A stretch of DNA of 7,046 bases from Bacteroidales bacterium (GTDB lineage Bacteria; Bacteroidota; Bacteroidia; Bacteroidales; Muribaculaceae): the NCBI GenBank assembly GCA_019420545.1, contig JAHZGZ010000084.1, forward strand, positions 1 to 7,046, given 5' to 3'. Made by a program: the position numbers and the translations under genes. The notes under the pieces were generated by a model that was not told the origin of the DNA, searched no databases, and saw only the letters and a program-made list of their open reading frames with translations. Shown here one piece after another: positions 1-6,461 of the stretch (positions are counted from its first letter, which is position 1; each line of letters opens with the position of its first letter).

Positions 1-1
1 T

Positions 2-715
2 ACAATAAAGGGTACAGGAGCAAACAGCGATGTAATCCGCAGCGTCTCACTCACACAGCTGTATGCCACATTCTTCGACGATTTCAGCTGGGTCAAAAGC
101 GAGGCCGGTGTACTGGGATGGAAGATAGCATCAGGAAAGAAGGAGGTGCGCATCGACCAGTGGACCGCCGAAGAGAAAGCCCACGGATGGACTTCCGTCT
201 CGACATGGCTATACACTCGCACCGGATTCCTAAAATTCGGCAAGGGCGGCTATGGTGGTGACGTCGCCTCTCCATGCATAGCCGAACTCTCCGGGAAGGC
301 CAACGTGACCATTTCCTGGAGCATGCTCGGATACACCACCACCAAAAACGTACGCGACGACATCGGCTATTATTATGTAGGCATACTCGGTCCCGGCACC
401 ATTACCGGTACCAGCGCCAACGGCACAACCGGCGAGACTTTCCCCTATCGCGATGCCGACGGAAATTCCGTCACACTCAATGCTGCGCGTTTCGATCTCG
501 GCACCGACGCATGGTTCGATCCTGTCAACGACCCTACAGGCACAGAAGTCTGGAACTATCCGGCCTCGCAGTTCTCGATCGACATAGAAGGCTTCACACC
601 GGAATCACGCATAGTATATGTAGTTGGCACCGGTACCGTCAACAATGCCTACCAGAACGACAACGCAAAAAATTCCAGGATCTTTATGGACAATTTCAAG
701 GTAGTGGAAAACTGA
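2..715 (+). CDS. C-terminal part of a surface/secreted protein with a jelly-roll (lectin-like) domain, 5' truncated
   Basis: The frame is open from the window edge to the TGA at 713-715, giving 237 residues. The GTG at 146 is internal and is not taken as the start. Residues 1-19 end in RSVSLTQ, which resembles the last strand of a BACON or other Ig-like domain (tentative). From FFDDFSW (24-30) to the end, the pattern fits a concanavalin A-like jelly-roll as found in Bacteroidales glycan-binding or choice-of-anchor-type proteins: an early aromatic strand, LKFGKGGYGGDVASP (77-91), a beta strand around NVTISWSMLGYT, and a closing IFMDNFKVV (227-235). It is rich in Gly, Thr, Asn and aromatic residues and has no membrane segment. 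A role in binding glycans at the cell surface is inference; no catalytic motif is visible. It converges on the sigma gene and is separated from it by a terminator, so it probably ends an adjacent locus. The coding call is secure, the function is not. Confidence 0.8.
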   Translation, partial: TIKGTGANSDVIRSVSLTQLYATFFDDFSWVKSEAGVLGWKIASGKKEVRIDQWTAEEKAHGWTSVSTWLYTRTGFLKFGKGGYGGDVASPCIAELSGKANVTISWSMLGYTTTKNVRDDIGYYYVGILGPGTITGTSANGTTGETFPYRDADGNSVTLNAARFDLGTDAWFDPVNDPTGTEVWNYPASQFSIDIEGFTPESRIVYVVGTGTVNNAYQNDNAKNSRIFMDNFKVVEN

Positions 716-787
716 TTCAGTATTGAAATATAAGCATTAACCAGTTATAAGGTTGGTTATTTATGAAAAGCACATGATAGAATAGTT

Positions 788-837
788 AAAAAGGCAATCG
801 GCCCGGCGGAACGATCCGCCGGGCCGATTTGCATTTT
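788..837. terminator. Bidirectional intrinsic terminator between convergent genes
   Basis: There is a perfect 15-bp stem, AATCGGCCCGGCGGA (796-810) with TCCGCCGGGCCGATT (815-829), closed by a 4-base loop ACGA. It can be extended by GC/GC (794-795 with 831-832) if T830 bulges out. The right side continues to TTTT at 834-837, a short tail for the plus-strand gene ending at 715. The left side has AAAAA at 788-792, which reads as TTTTT on the minus strand directly after the stem and so serves the sigma gene ending at 890. The minus-strand tail is closer to the stem and slightly longer, so termination may be stronger in that direction. Confidence 0.85.
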
Positions 838-889
838 ACATCCACTCTGACCTGGAGCGCGGTGCTTTAGCCCGTCAACCTCCTCCAGA

Positions 890-1456
890 CTACATAAAGA
901 GCAGCATTACATGGAAGAGATTGCGCAACTCCGCAAGAGCCTTTCCGATATGATACTGTACGGTACGCGGGCTAATGTCGAGACTTTCGGCAATCTCAGC
1001 ATAGGTCATCTCGTCGTACCGGCTCATCATGAATATCCTCCGGCGCGGTTCCGGCATACGCTCCACGGCAAGATTCACCATCTGAAGCAACTCTTCGGTA
1101 GTGACCCGCGGCGGTTCATCGGTAACCGGATCCGGATCAGACTCCTGTTTAAGCCTCGCATAATTGCGCTCTACCTGACGATGGCGGAAAAGAGCAAGAA
1201 TCTCGTTGCGCGTCATTTTAAACAGATACGCCTTCAGTGAACTGATGTCGACAATCAGCTCGCGACGTTCCCATAACCGGAAAAACACATTATGGGTAAT
1301 ATCCTCGGCCTCCTCCTCATTACCCGAAAAATGCAACGCCAGGTCGTACACTCTCGGTGAATAGCGTATATACAGCAATCCGAGCGCTCCGGAGTCGCCC
1401 CGGTGCACCCTTTTAAGCAATTCGCCGTCGGTCGGCTCCTTTGATTTTTCCTGCAT
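890..1456 (-). CDS. ECF-type RNA polymerase sigma-70 factor (Bacteroidetes SusC/FecR-associated group)
   Basis: A 188-residue protein, the usual size for an ECF sigma factor. It directs RNA polymerase to a small set of promoters, here most likely the adjacent susC/susD operon. Region 2 spans about residues 23-92, with YSPRVYDLALHFSGNEEEAEDITHNVFFRLWERR typical of core binding and -10 recognition (its core is SGNEEEAEDITHNVFFRLW). A linker rich in Asp and Pro follows (about 105-118). Region 4 spans about 121-178, with the helix-turn-helix MTYAEIAESLDISPRTVQYH (150-169). The protein ends in a short hydrophobic tail, FHVMLLFM. The start ATG (1454-1456) follows a recognisable promoter and has no Shine-Dalgarno sequence, as is usual in this phylum. 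It is transcribed divergently from the FecR anti-sigma gene. The family call is firm; its target promoters are inferred from neighbourhood. Confidence 0.95.
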   Translation of the reverse strand: MQEKSKEPTDGELLKRVHRGDSGALGLLYIRYSPRVYDLALHFSGNEEEAEDITHNVFFRLWERRELIVDISSLKAYLFKMTRNEILALFRHRQVERNYARLKQESDPDPVTDEPPRVTTEELLQMVNLAVERMPEPRRRIFMMSRYDEMTYAEIAESLDISPRTVQYHIGKALAELRNLFHVMLLFM

Positions 1457-1465
1457 TCTGGCGCT

Positions 1466-1475
1466 TGTTTAAACA
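1466..1475. repeat. 10-bp perfect palindrome over the predicted sigma-gene transcription start
   Basis: TGTTTAAACA reads the same on both strands. It lies 2 bases downstream of the -7 box of the sigma promoter, over the expected transcription start, a position where a bound protein would block initiation. Its use as an operator is speculation; a 10-mer of this kind can occur by chance in AT-rich DNA. Confidence 0.4.
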
Positions 1476-1477
1476 TA

Positions 1478-1508
1478 CAAATGTAGGCATTCAAGACGTT
1501 AGAAGCAA
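1478..1508 (-). promoter_or_regulatory. Bacteroidetes-type housekeeping promoter of the ECF sigma gene
   Basis: Read on the minus strand, TACATTTG (1485 down to 1478) matches the Bacteroidetes -7 consensus TAnnTTTG exactly. TTG (1508-1506, in the context ACTTG) lies 20 bases upstream and suits the -33 element TTTG. Transcription would start around 1471-1473, leaving a leader of about 15-20 bases before the ATG at 1456. The match suggests basal transcription of the sigma gene by the primary sigma factor rather than by itself. Confidence 0.6.
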
Positions 1509-1521
1509 GTAAAATAAGCCA

Positions 1522-1535
1522 TTTTTCATGAAAAA
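1522..1535. repeat. 14-bp perfect palindrome upstream of the sigma-gene promoter
   Basis: TTTTTCATGAAAAA is self-complementary over all 14 bases. It sits 13 bases upstream (in the minus direction) of the -33 element of the sigma promoter, inside the region between the divergent sigma and anti-sigma genes. The position suits an activator or repressor site, or simply an A/T-tract that bends DNA. No regulator can be named from sequence. Confidence 0.4.
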
Positions 1536-1721
1536 ACGCCGCTTTGTCGACTTATGAAGTGCCTGTATCGGCTATTAAATTTTTTTTGCAAAAATTTTGT
1601 TGCGGAATGTTAGCATATCAGTAAAGTCGCGCATCTTATAAGGTAACATCGGATCAAAAATGGCTGATGAAGGCTGCATTTTATCCAAAATACCCCACAT
1701 TAACCGACAAACTAAGCATAG

Positions 1722-2717
1722 ATGCCTCATACTCCTACCGACTACGACCTCATTGTAGGTTACCTCGGCTCCACGCCGGAACTGCCCGACGATGAACGTG
1801 CAAAAATAGAATCGTGGATAATCGACCACAGTGACGAGCGGCCGCTAACGGAGAGCATCGCACGCGTATGGGCATCGCACGACAACTCTTCCTCAGATGT
1901 AAGAATGGAGGGACTGCTACGCCTGCTGCGCTCGGTAGAGACCGCCTCGCATCCGGTTACCGCTCGGCGGCGGCGAAGTATGGTGTGGCGTGTCGCCGCG
2001 GCTGCCGCAGTGCTCGTCGCTGTGGTATTCGGCGCACTGCATATCATCAATGCCAATCCACCCGAACCCGACCGCATGCTCATCACTGCCAACGGAAGCG
2101 TAGGAGAATTCACGCTTCCCGACGGCAGCCACGTTTGGCTCAACGGCAATACCACGCTGGCCTACAACAGCGATTTCTCAGCCGGCGGACACAGGCGCGT
2201 GAAAGTTGACGGCGAGGCATATTTCGATGTCACACACGACACATCATGCCCGTTTGTCGTCGACATGACAGATATGGAGGTGGAGGTTGTCGGCACATCG
2301 TTTGAGGTCAGGAACTACGAGGCATGCCAGACCCACGACATAGTACTGCGTACAGGCTGCGTGAAGGTACGCGGTCCCTGGGGCAAAGATGAAATAACAT
2401 TGAAGCCCGATGAGATGCTGGCATTAAACCGCACTACAGGAAGCATGCGGCTGCAACATGCCGACGCCGGCAATTACTGCCGCTGGTTCGAGCAGTTCCC
2501 GTCTTTCGACAACGAACCCCTCGCCAACATCCTTATCAACGTAAGCCGCCGCCATGGTCTCGACCTCACGATCGACGACGATGTCGACACCACCTACTGC
2601 CTGTCGGTGACCATGGGCGGCGAAACTCTTGAAAGCATCATGAATACCCTCGCATATCTGTCACCCATTAGATATCAGATACATGATAACGACCTGCATA
2701 TCAGTCGTGCGCAGTAA
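1722..2717 (+). CDS. FecR-family anti-sigma factor (inner-membrane, with C-terminal DUF4974)
   Basis: A 331-residue single-pass inner-membrane protein of the type that holds an ECF sigma factor and relays a signal from an outer-membrane SusC. The cytoplasmic N-terminal part (1-86) is the expected sigma-binding region and ends in the basic stretch ARRRRS (81-86). One transmembrane helix follows, about W89-I109 (Ala/Val rich). The periplasmic FecR domain spans about 117-215, with FTLPDGSHVWLNGNTTLAYN (130-149), GEAYFDV (164-170) and VVGTSFEVRNY (189-199). The DUF4974 domain spans about 262-328, with PLANILINVSRRHGL (266-280). DUF4974 resembles the STN fold and is common in Bacteroidetes FecR proteins. 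All five cysteines (176, 202, 213, 253, 293) are periplasmic. The ATG at 1722 gives a family-typical length; no Shine-Dalgarno sequence is seen. The gene diverges from its presumed sigma partner and lies 124 bp upstream of susC on the same strand, so co-transcription with susC is possible. Confidence 0.95.
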   Translation: MPHTPTDYDLIVGYLGSTPELPDDERAKIESWIIDHSDERPLTESIARVWASHDNSSSDVRMEGLLRLLRSVETASHPVTARRRRSMVWRVAAAAAVLVAVVFGALHIINANPPEPDRMLITANGSVGEFTLPDGSHVWLNGNTTLAYNSDFSAGGHRRVKVDGEAYFDVTHDTSCPFVVDMTDMEVEVVGTSFEVRNYEACQTHDIVLRTGCVKVRGPWGKDEITLKPDEMLALNRTTGSMRLQHADAGNYCRWFEQFPSFDNEPLANILINVSRRHGLDLTIDDDVDTTYCLSVTMGGETLESIMNTLAYLSPIRYQIHDNDLHISRAQ

Positions 2718-2841
2718 TACCATCTCCCCTCTCTCCGATTTTCTCTCCCGCATACCTGAATCACCCGTATAAGCGGCATACATGAAGCTGCCGGGCAATA
2801 CCATCCCGATTTTTTAACTATTCATTCTATACCAATCATTT
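2718..2841 (+). promoter_or_regulatory. susC leader/promoter region with repeated ATACC...ATC motif
   Basis: This 124-bp gap has no match to the housekeeping -7 consensus TAnnTTTG, which would fit transcription by the adjacent ECF sigma factor or read-through from fecR. ATACC followed within 0-3 bases by ATC occurs four times on the plus strand, beginning at 2717 (overlapping the fecR stop), 2752, 2798 and 2829. Two of the copies share the 9-mer AATACCATC (2716-2724 and 2797-2805). The last 30 bases are AT-rich with no Shine-Dalgarno sequence, normal for Bacteroidetes leaders. Which bases form the ECF promoter cannot be decided by eye. Confidence 0.4.
2774..2815 (+). terminator. Weak, mutually exclusive hairpins followed by a T-run upstream of susC (possible attenuator)
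   Basis: CGGCA (2774-2778) can pair with TGCCG (2789-2793). CGGG (2792-2795) can pair with CCCG (2805-2808), followed directly by A and six T (2810-2815). The two stems share bases 2792-2793, so only one can form at a time. The second has a terminator layout but only four base pairs and a nine-base loop, which is weak. It could reduce fecR read-through into susC, or mean nothing. Confidence 0.25.
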
Positions 2842-5800
2842 ATGCCATCACACTTCCACTTGAAAAGTATTTCGCGACGGATGCTTTTAGTGATGATTCT
2901 TTGTGCTATGTCGGCGATGTGTCTCAATGCACAGACACCGGTTGTAAGCATTGACGTAAAAGACGTCACCGTAAAAGAACTTCTGAAGCAGCTTGAATCG
3001 CAAAGCAAACTTACATTCGCCTATGCCAATGCCCAGATACCTCTGGACAAAAAAGTTTCTGTAACCGCCACCAACCGCCCCATAAGCGAGGTGCTCGCCG
3101 AAGTAATGCCGGGTATAGTGGCTAAAGTAACGGACAACAAGATCCTCCTTACTTTCCCGCAGAAACGGCAGCAACGAAAGGGCGCACCAAAAAACTCAGT
3201 CACCGGCACCGTTCTTGACGAAAACGGCGAGCCGGTAATCGGCGCCACAGTAATGCTGAAGCATACAAAAAGAGGTGTTACTACCAATGTCGACGGACAA
3301 TTTTCAATTAATACCGACGGGATATCGAAACCCGTGCTCAGAATCAACTATATCGGCTACTCCCCGAAGGAAGTAAAAGTGCCCCCCGGTATTCCGGTCA
3401 ACGTAACTCTCGAAGGCTCGGGCGTCAACCTCAACGAAGTCGTTGTAACAGCCCTGGGTATCACCCGCGAGCAGAAGTCGCTCGGCTATGCCGTGTCGAA
3501 GGTCAGCAACGAAGAGCTTACCAACACCGTAAGCGGCAACTGGCTCAACAACCTCAACGGCAAGGTAGCCGGCCTCTCCATGTCGAATGCCGCATCGGGC
3601 CCGCTCGGATCGATGAGAGTGGTGCTGAGAGGCGAACAGTCGCTCAATTATGGCGCCAACGAGGCATTATTTGTGGTCGACGGCGTACCTATCACCTCCG
3701 GTGACGCCGGTACAGGCAGCGGCTATTCCACAGGCGACGACGCTCCCATCGACTTCGGCAACGGCGCGTCGGAAATAAATCCCGACGACGTGGAATCGGT
3801 ATCGGTGCTCAAAGGCCCGGCAGCTACTGCCCTCTACGGATCGCGCGCTGCCAATGGCGCCATAGTCATCACCACCAAGTCGGGGCGCAAGGAGAAAGGA
3901 GTAGGCGTCACCATCAACTCGTCGGTCACATGGGAAAAAGCCGGTTTTTTCCCTGATTTCCAAGGTGTGTACGGTCCGGGATCCGACAACGGCTACGGCG
4001 AATTTGCCTTCTGGAAATTCAAGGATATGCCGGTTCCCGAAGGCTTTACAGGGACGGCCAACGGCGGCCGCGGTTCATGGGGCGAGGCATTCGGTGCCGA
4101 CAAACTGCGCAACCAGTACAATTCCTACAACCGCGTAACAGGCGAATGGACACTGACACCTTATTTATATGCCGACGACTGGTACACAGGATTCCTTGAG
4201 ACAGGCGTAACATATAAAAACAGCATAACCGTAAGCAGCAACAACGGCAACGGGCAGTCGGCACGTCTGTCGGTAACCGATACCCGCAACGACTGGATAC
4301 TCCCCAACACCGGCTATCAGAACCAGACGGTATCATTTGCCTTCAGTTCCAAGATGAACAAATGGCTGAAGGTCTCGGCACGAGGCAATTATCTGCATAA
4401 GTCAAGCGACAATATGCCGGTAAGCGGCTACAACACGCAAAGTCCGTTCTACATGCTGATATGGGGATGCACCAACATCCACCCCTATGAATACAAACAG
4501 GAATATCTGGCCGGACTTTGTACTGAAGACATCTACTCGACCAACCGCATCGACGGCGTAGGCATGATTTCCAGTATGGGCAACTCAAAGCCGTTCAATC
4601 CCTACCGTCAGATTTACGAAGCGACCAACGCCATCAACAAGGATCGTGTCTACGGCAACGCAACCCTCAACATCGCGTTCCCGGCAAAAGGCCTTACCCT
4701 CGACATACGCGGCGGCATCGACCTCAGTGTCGACTGGCGCCAACAGAAAAAGCCCTACCGCTCCCCGAGCTACGAGCGAGGCTTCTACCGCGAGCAGAAC
4801 AACCGCGACAGCGAGATCAACTATGACTTCCTGCTCAAATACATCAACAATAAGCTTGTAGGGCGCCGGCTCAGTCTGTCGGCGGCATTCGGCGGCAATT
4901 CCATGATACGCCGCGTGTACCGCAACAGCGTCACTCTGCGCAATCTCGGCGAAGAGGGAATCTACAATACCACCAATCTCCCTGACGGAGAATTCGCGCG
5001 CAACTACAATTTCCGCAGCCAGAAGATCGTGAATTCATTCTATGGATTCGTCAACCTAAGCTGGGATGACACATACTATCTCGACCTGACAGCGCGCAAC
5101 GACTGGTCGTCGACCCTCGCTCCGGGCAACTGGTCGTTCTTCTACCCGTCGGTATCGGCAAGCGTGCTGCTCGACAAGGTACTGAAATTCGAGGAGCGCG
5201 CTCCCTGGATCGACATGCTTAAAGTGCGCGCATCGGTGGCATCGGTGGGTAACGACACCGACCCTTACGGGCTTGTCGACAGCTATACCGCCTCCTCCAC
5301 CTATCCATCAAGCTACACCCTGCCGACCTCGGCACTTAACTATTACATCAAGCCCGAGAACGTAAAGAGCTGGGAAGCCGGCATAGAGACCATGCTCTTC
5401 CATAACCGTATAGGTATTGATGCCGCATTCTACCATTCGTCGACCACCAACCAGATCGTATCAGCCATATCCGACATGTTCACCGGCGCATCAAGCCGCA
5501 GGATAAATGCCGGTGAAATCACCAACCGTGGTATCGAACTCGCTCTGCATGTAGTGCCCGTACAGACCCGCGACTTCACCTGGTCGTTCGACATCAACTG
5601 GAGCCGTAACTGGAACAAGCTCGTGAGCCTTGAAGAAGGCTGGGATCCTGCCGCGGCATTCATCCAGAATTCGGGAGCCGGAGGAAGTTATGCGTCAATC
5701 CGCTCCTTCATCGGCGAAGAGATGTACTGGATCTACGGCAAAGGCTACAAACGCGCACCCGCAGGCGCCACCTACACCGATGCCGACGGAAATGTCGTAG

Positions 5801-6438
5801 ACTGCTCGGGAATGAAACTCATCAACCCTGTCGACGGCATACCGTATCTTGACGATACCGCCGACACACGTATCGCCAAAGTCAATCCTACATGGCGAGG
5901 AGGCATGACTCAGACATTCCGCTACAAGGACTTCACTCTCGGACTTTCGTTCTCGGCACAGATGGGAGGACATGCATATTCCAACACCAACGGGATACTC
6001 ACACACCTCGGCAAGACATCCAACACCCTTTTCGGGCGTTACGACGGATTTCTGGTAGAGGGTGTCGTGGCGGTAGAAGATGAAGCCGGAAACGTGACAT
6101 ATGCCCCCAACACCAAGAAAGTAAGCAACGTGGCCAACTATTACCAGACATGCGTGTCACGTACCAACGCCGAGGAGCATACCTTCAAGACCGACTTCCT
6201 CAAGCTGAAGGAGGCGCGCCTCGACTATCACCTTCCACGCCCGATATGCCGCAAGCTGCGCGTAATACAGGGAGCACAGCTCGGAATCTACGCCACAAAT
6301 CTATTCTGTATCACCAGTTTCCCGCAGTTTGACCCGGAAACCGGTACCCTCAACGGTACCAGTGTAGTAAGCGGTATCGAAATGGGTGCACTCCCCATGA
6401 CCCGCACCTACGGCTTCAACATCAAACTGTCATTCTAA
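2842..6438 (+). CDS. SusC/RagA-family TonB-dependent outer-membrane transporter with N-terminal STN signalling domain
   Basis: A 1198-residue outer-membrane beta-barrel that imports a glycan or other bulky nutrient, using energy passed through TonB. In order: a signal peptide (basic KSISRR, hydrophobic core 14-28, likely cleavage LNA|Q after A30); an STN domain about 34-105 (IDVKDVTVKELLKQLESQS, then ISEVLAEVM); a CarboxypepD_reg-like beta-sandwich about 118-190 (VTGTVLDENGEPVIGATVML, later INYIGYSPKEV); a TonB-box-like stretch and plug start NEVVVTALGITREQKSLGYA (198-217); the SusC/RagA signature LKGPAATALYGSRAANGAI (323-341); then the barrel from about 350 to the terminal Phe1198 (KLSF). 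The STN domain, absent from many SusC proteins, is the part that contacts FecR in characterised transducer-type receptors, and it matches the fecR gene just upstream. The start at 2842 gives a complete signal peptide; Met14 would lose the basic n-region. The SusD-like gene starts 23 bp after the stop, so the two form an operon. The frame is intact. The substrate cannot be predicted. Confidence 0.97.
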   Translation: MPSHFHLKSISRRMLLVMILCAMSAMCLNAQTPVVSIDVKDVTVKELLKQLESQSKLTFAYANAQIPLDKKVSVTATNRPISEVLAEVMPGIVAKVTDNKILLTFPQKRQQRKGAPKNSVTGTVLDENGEPVIGATVMLKHTKRGVTTNVDGQFSINTDGISKPVLRINYIGYSPKEVKVPPGIPVNVTLEGSGVNLNEVVVTALGITREQKSLGYAVSKVSNEELTNTVSGNWLNNLNGKVAGLSMSNAASGPLGSMRVVLRGEQSLNYGANEALFVVDGVPITSGDAGTGSGYSTGDDAPIDFGNGASEINPDDVESVSVLKGPAATALYGSRAANGAIVITTKSGRKEKGVGVTINSSVTWEKAGFFPDFQGVYGPGSDNGYGEFAFWKFKDMPVPEGFTGTANGGRGSWGEAFGADKLRNQYNSYNRVTGEWTLTPYLYADDWYTGFLETGVTYKNSITVSSNNGNGQSARLSVTDTRNDWILPNTGYQNQTVSFAFSSKMNKWLKVSARGNYLHKSSDNMPVSGYNTQSPFYMLIWGCTNIHPYEYKQEYLAGLCTEDIYSTNRIDGVGMISSMGNSKPFNPYRQIYEATNAINKDRVYGNATLNIAFPAKGLTLDIRGGIDLSVDWRQQKKPYRSPSYERGFYREQNNRDSEINYDFLLKYINNKLVGRRLSLSAAFGGNSMIRRVYRNSVTLRNLGEEGIYNTTNLPDGEFARNYNFRSQKIVNSFYGFVNLSWDDTYYLDLTARNDWSSTLAPGNWSFFYPSVSASVLLDKVLKFEERAPWIDMLKVRASVASVGNDTDPYGLVDSYTASSTYPSSYTLPTSALNYYIKPENVKSWEAGIETMLFHNRIGIDAAFYHSSTTNQIVSAISDMFTGASSRRINAGEITNRGIELALHVVPVQTRDFTWSFDINWSRNWNKLVSLEEGWDPAAAFIQNSGAGGSYASIRSFIGEEMYWIYGKGYKRAPAGATYTDADGNVVDCSGMKLINPVDGIPYLDDTADTRIAKVNPTWRGGMTQTFRYKDFTLGLSFSAQMGGHAYSNTNGILTHLGKTSNTLFGRYDGFLVEGVVAVEDEAGNVTYAPNTKKVSNVANYYQTCVSRTNAEEHTFKTDFLKLKEARLDYHLPRPICRKLRVIQGAQLGIYATNLFCITSFPQFDPETGTLNGTSVVSGIEMGALPMTRTYGFNIKLSF

Positions 6439-6461
6439 TCCTATCAGACATTTATTACGAC

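Larger units (their letters stand above)
1457..1721. promoter_or_regulatory. Divergent control region between sigma and anti-sigma genes
   Basis: This 265-bp stretch holds no credible gene. Besides the sigma promoter and the two palindromes it contains a T8 run (1580-1587) followed by an A5T4 tract near 1590-1598, likely intrinsically bent or easily melted DNA. I looked for a plus-strand promoter for the FecR gene. The best candidate is TTG (1600-1602), 19 bases, then TAAAGTCG (1622-1629), which matches only four of the six fixed -7 positions, so I do not call it. An ATACC pentamer (1690-1694), like those upstream of susC, lies 27 bases before the FecR start. Confidence 0.5.

Noticed and set aside
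146..715. A gene starting at the GTG at 146
   Set aside because: The same frame is open without a stop back to position 2 and already shows domain-like sequence (FFDDFSW), so the GTG is an internal valine of a truncated gene.
739..754. AACC/GGTT hairpin after the first gene as an additional terminator
   Set aside because: Only four base pairs and no proper T-run. The strong hairpin at 796-829 explains termination.
852..888. Inverted repeat CTGGAG (852-857) / CTCCAG (883-888) just after the sigma stop
   Set aside because: Six base pairs with a 25-base loop is weak, and a far stronger terminator follows downstream.
890..915. Hydrophobic tail FHVMLLFM of the sigma factor as a possible membrane anchor
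   Set aside because: It is too short for a membrane helix, and similar hydrophobic C-terminal tails are common in this Bacteroidetes sigma group.
911..1240. A 109-residue plus-strand frame antisense to the sigma gene
   Set aside because: The minus-strand sigma protein has full family motifs. The opposite frame has no recognisable domain and is a shadow of the coding strand.
1575..1829. An 84-residue minus-strand frame across the divergent control region and the fecR start
   Set aside because: It has no recognisable domain, no promoter match, overlaps the 5' end of fecR, and its end encodes poly-T/A-derived residues.
3667..3963. Minus-strand frames inside susC (for example 3667-3963, 4046-4336, 5695-6006)
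   Set aside because: Their composition is Arg/Cys/Gly rich as expected from reverse reading of GC-rich codons, with no domains or start signals. The SusC frame is uninterrupted.
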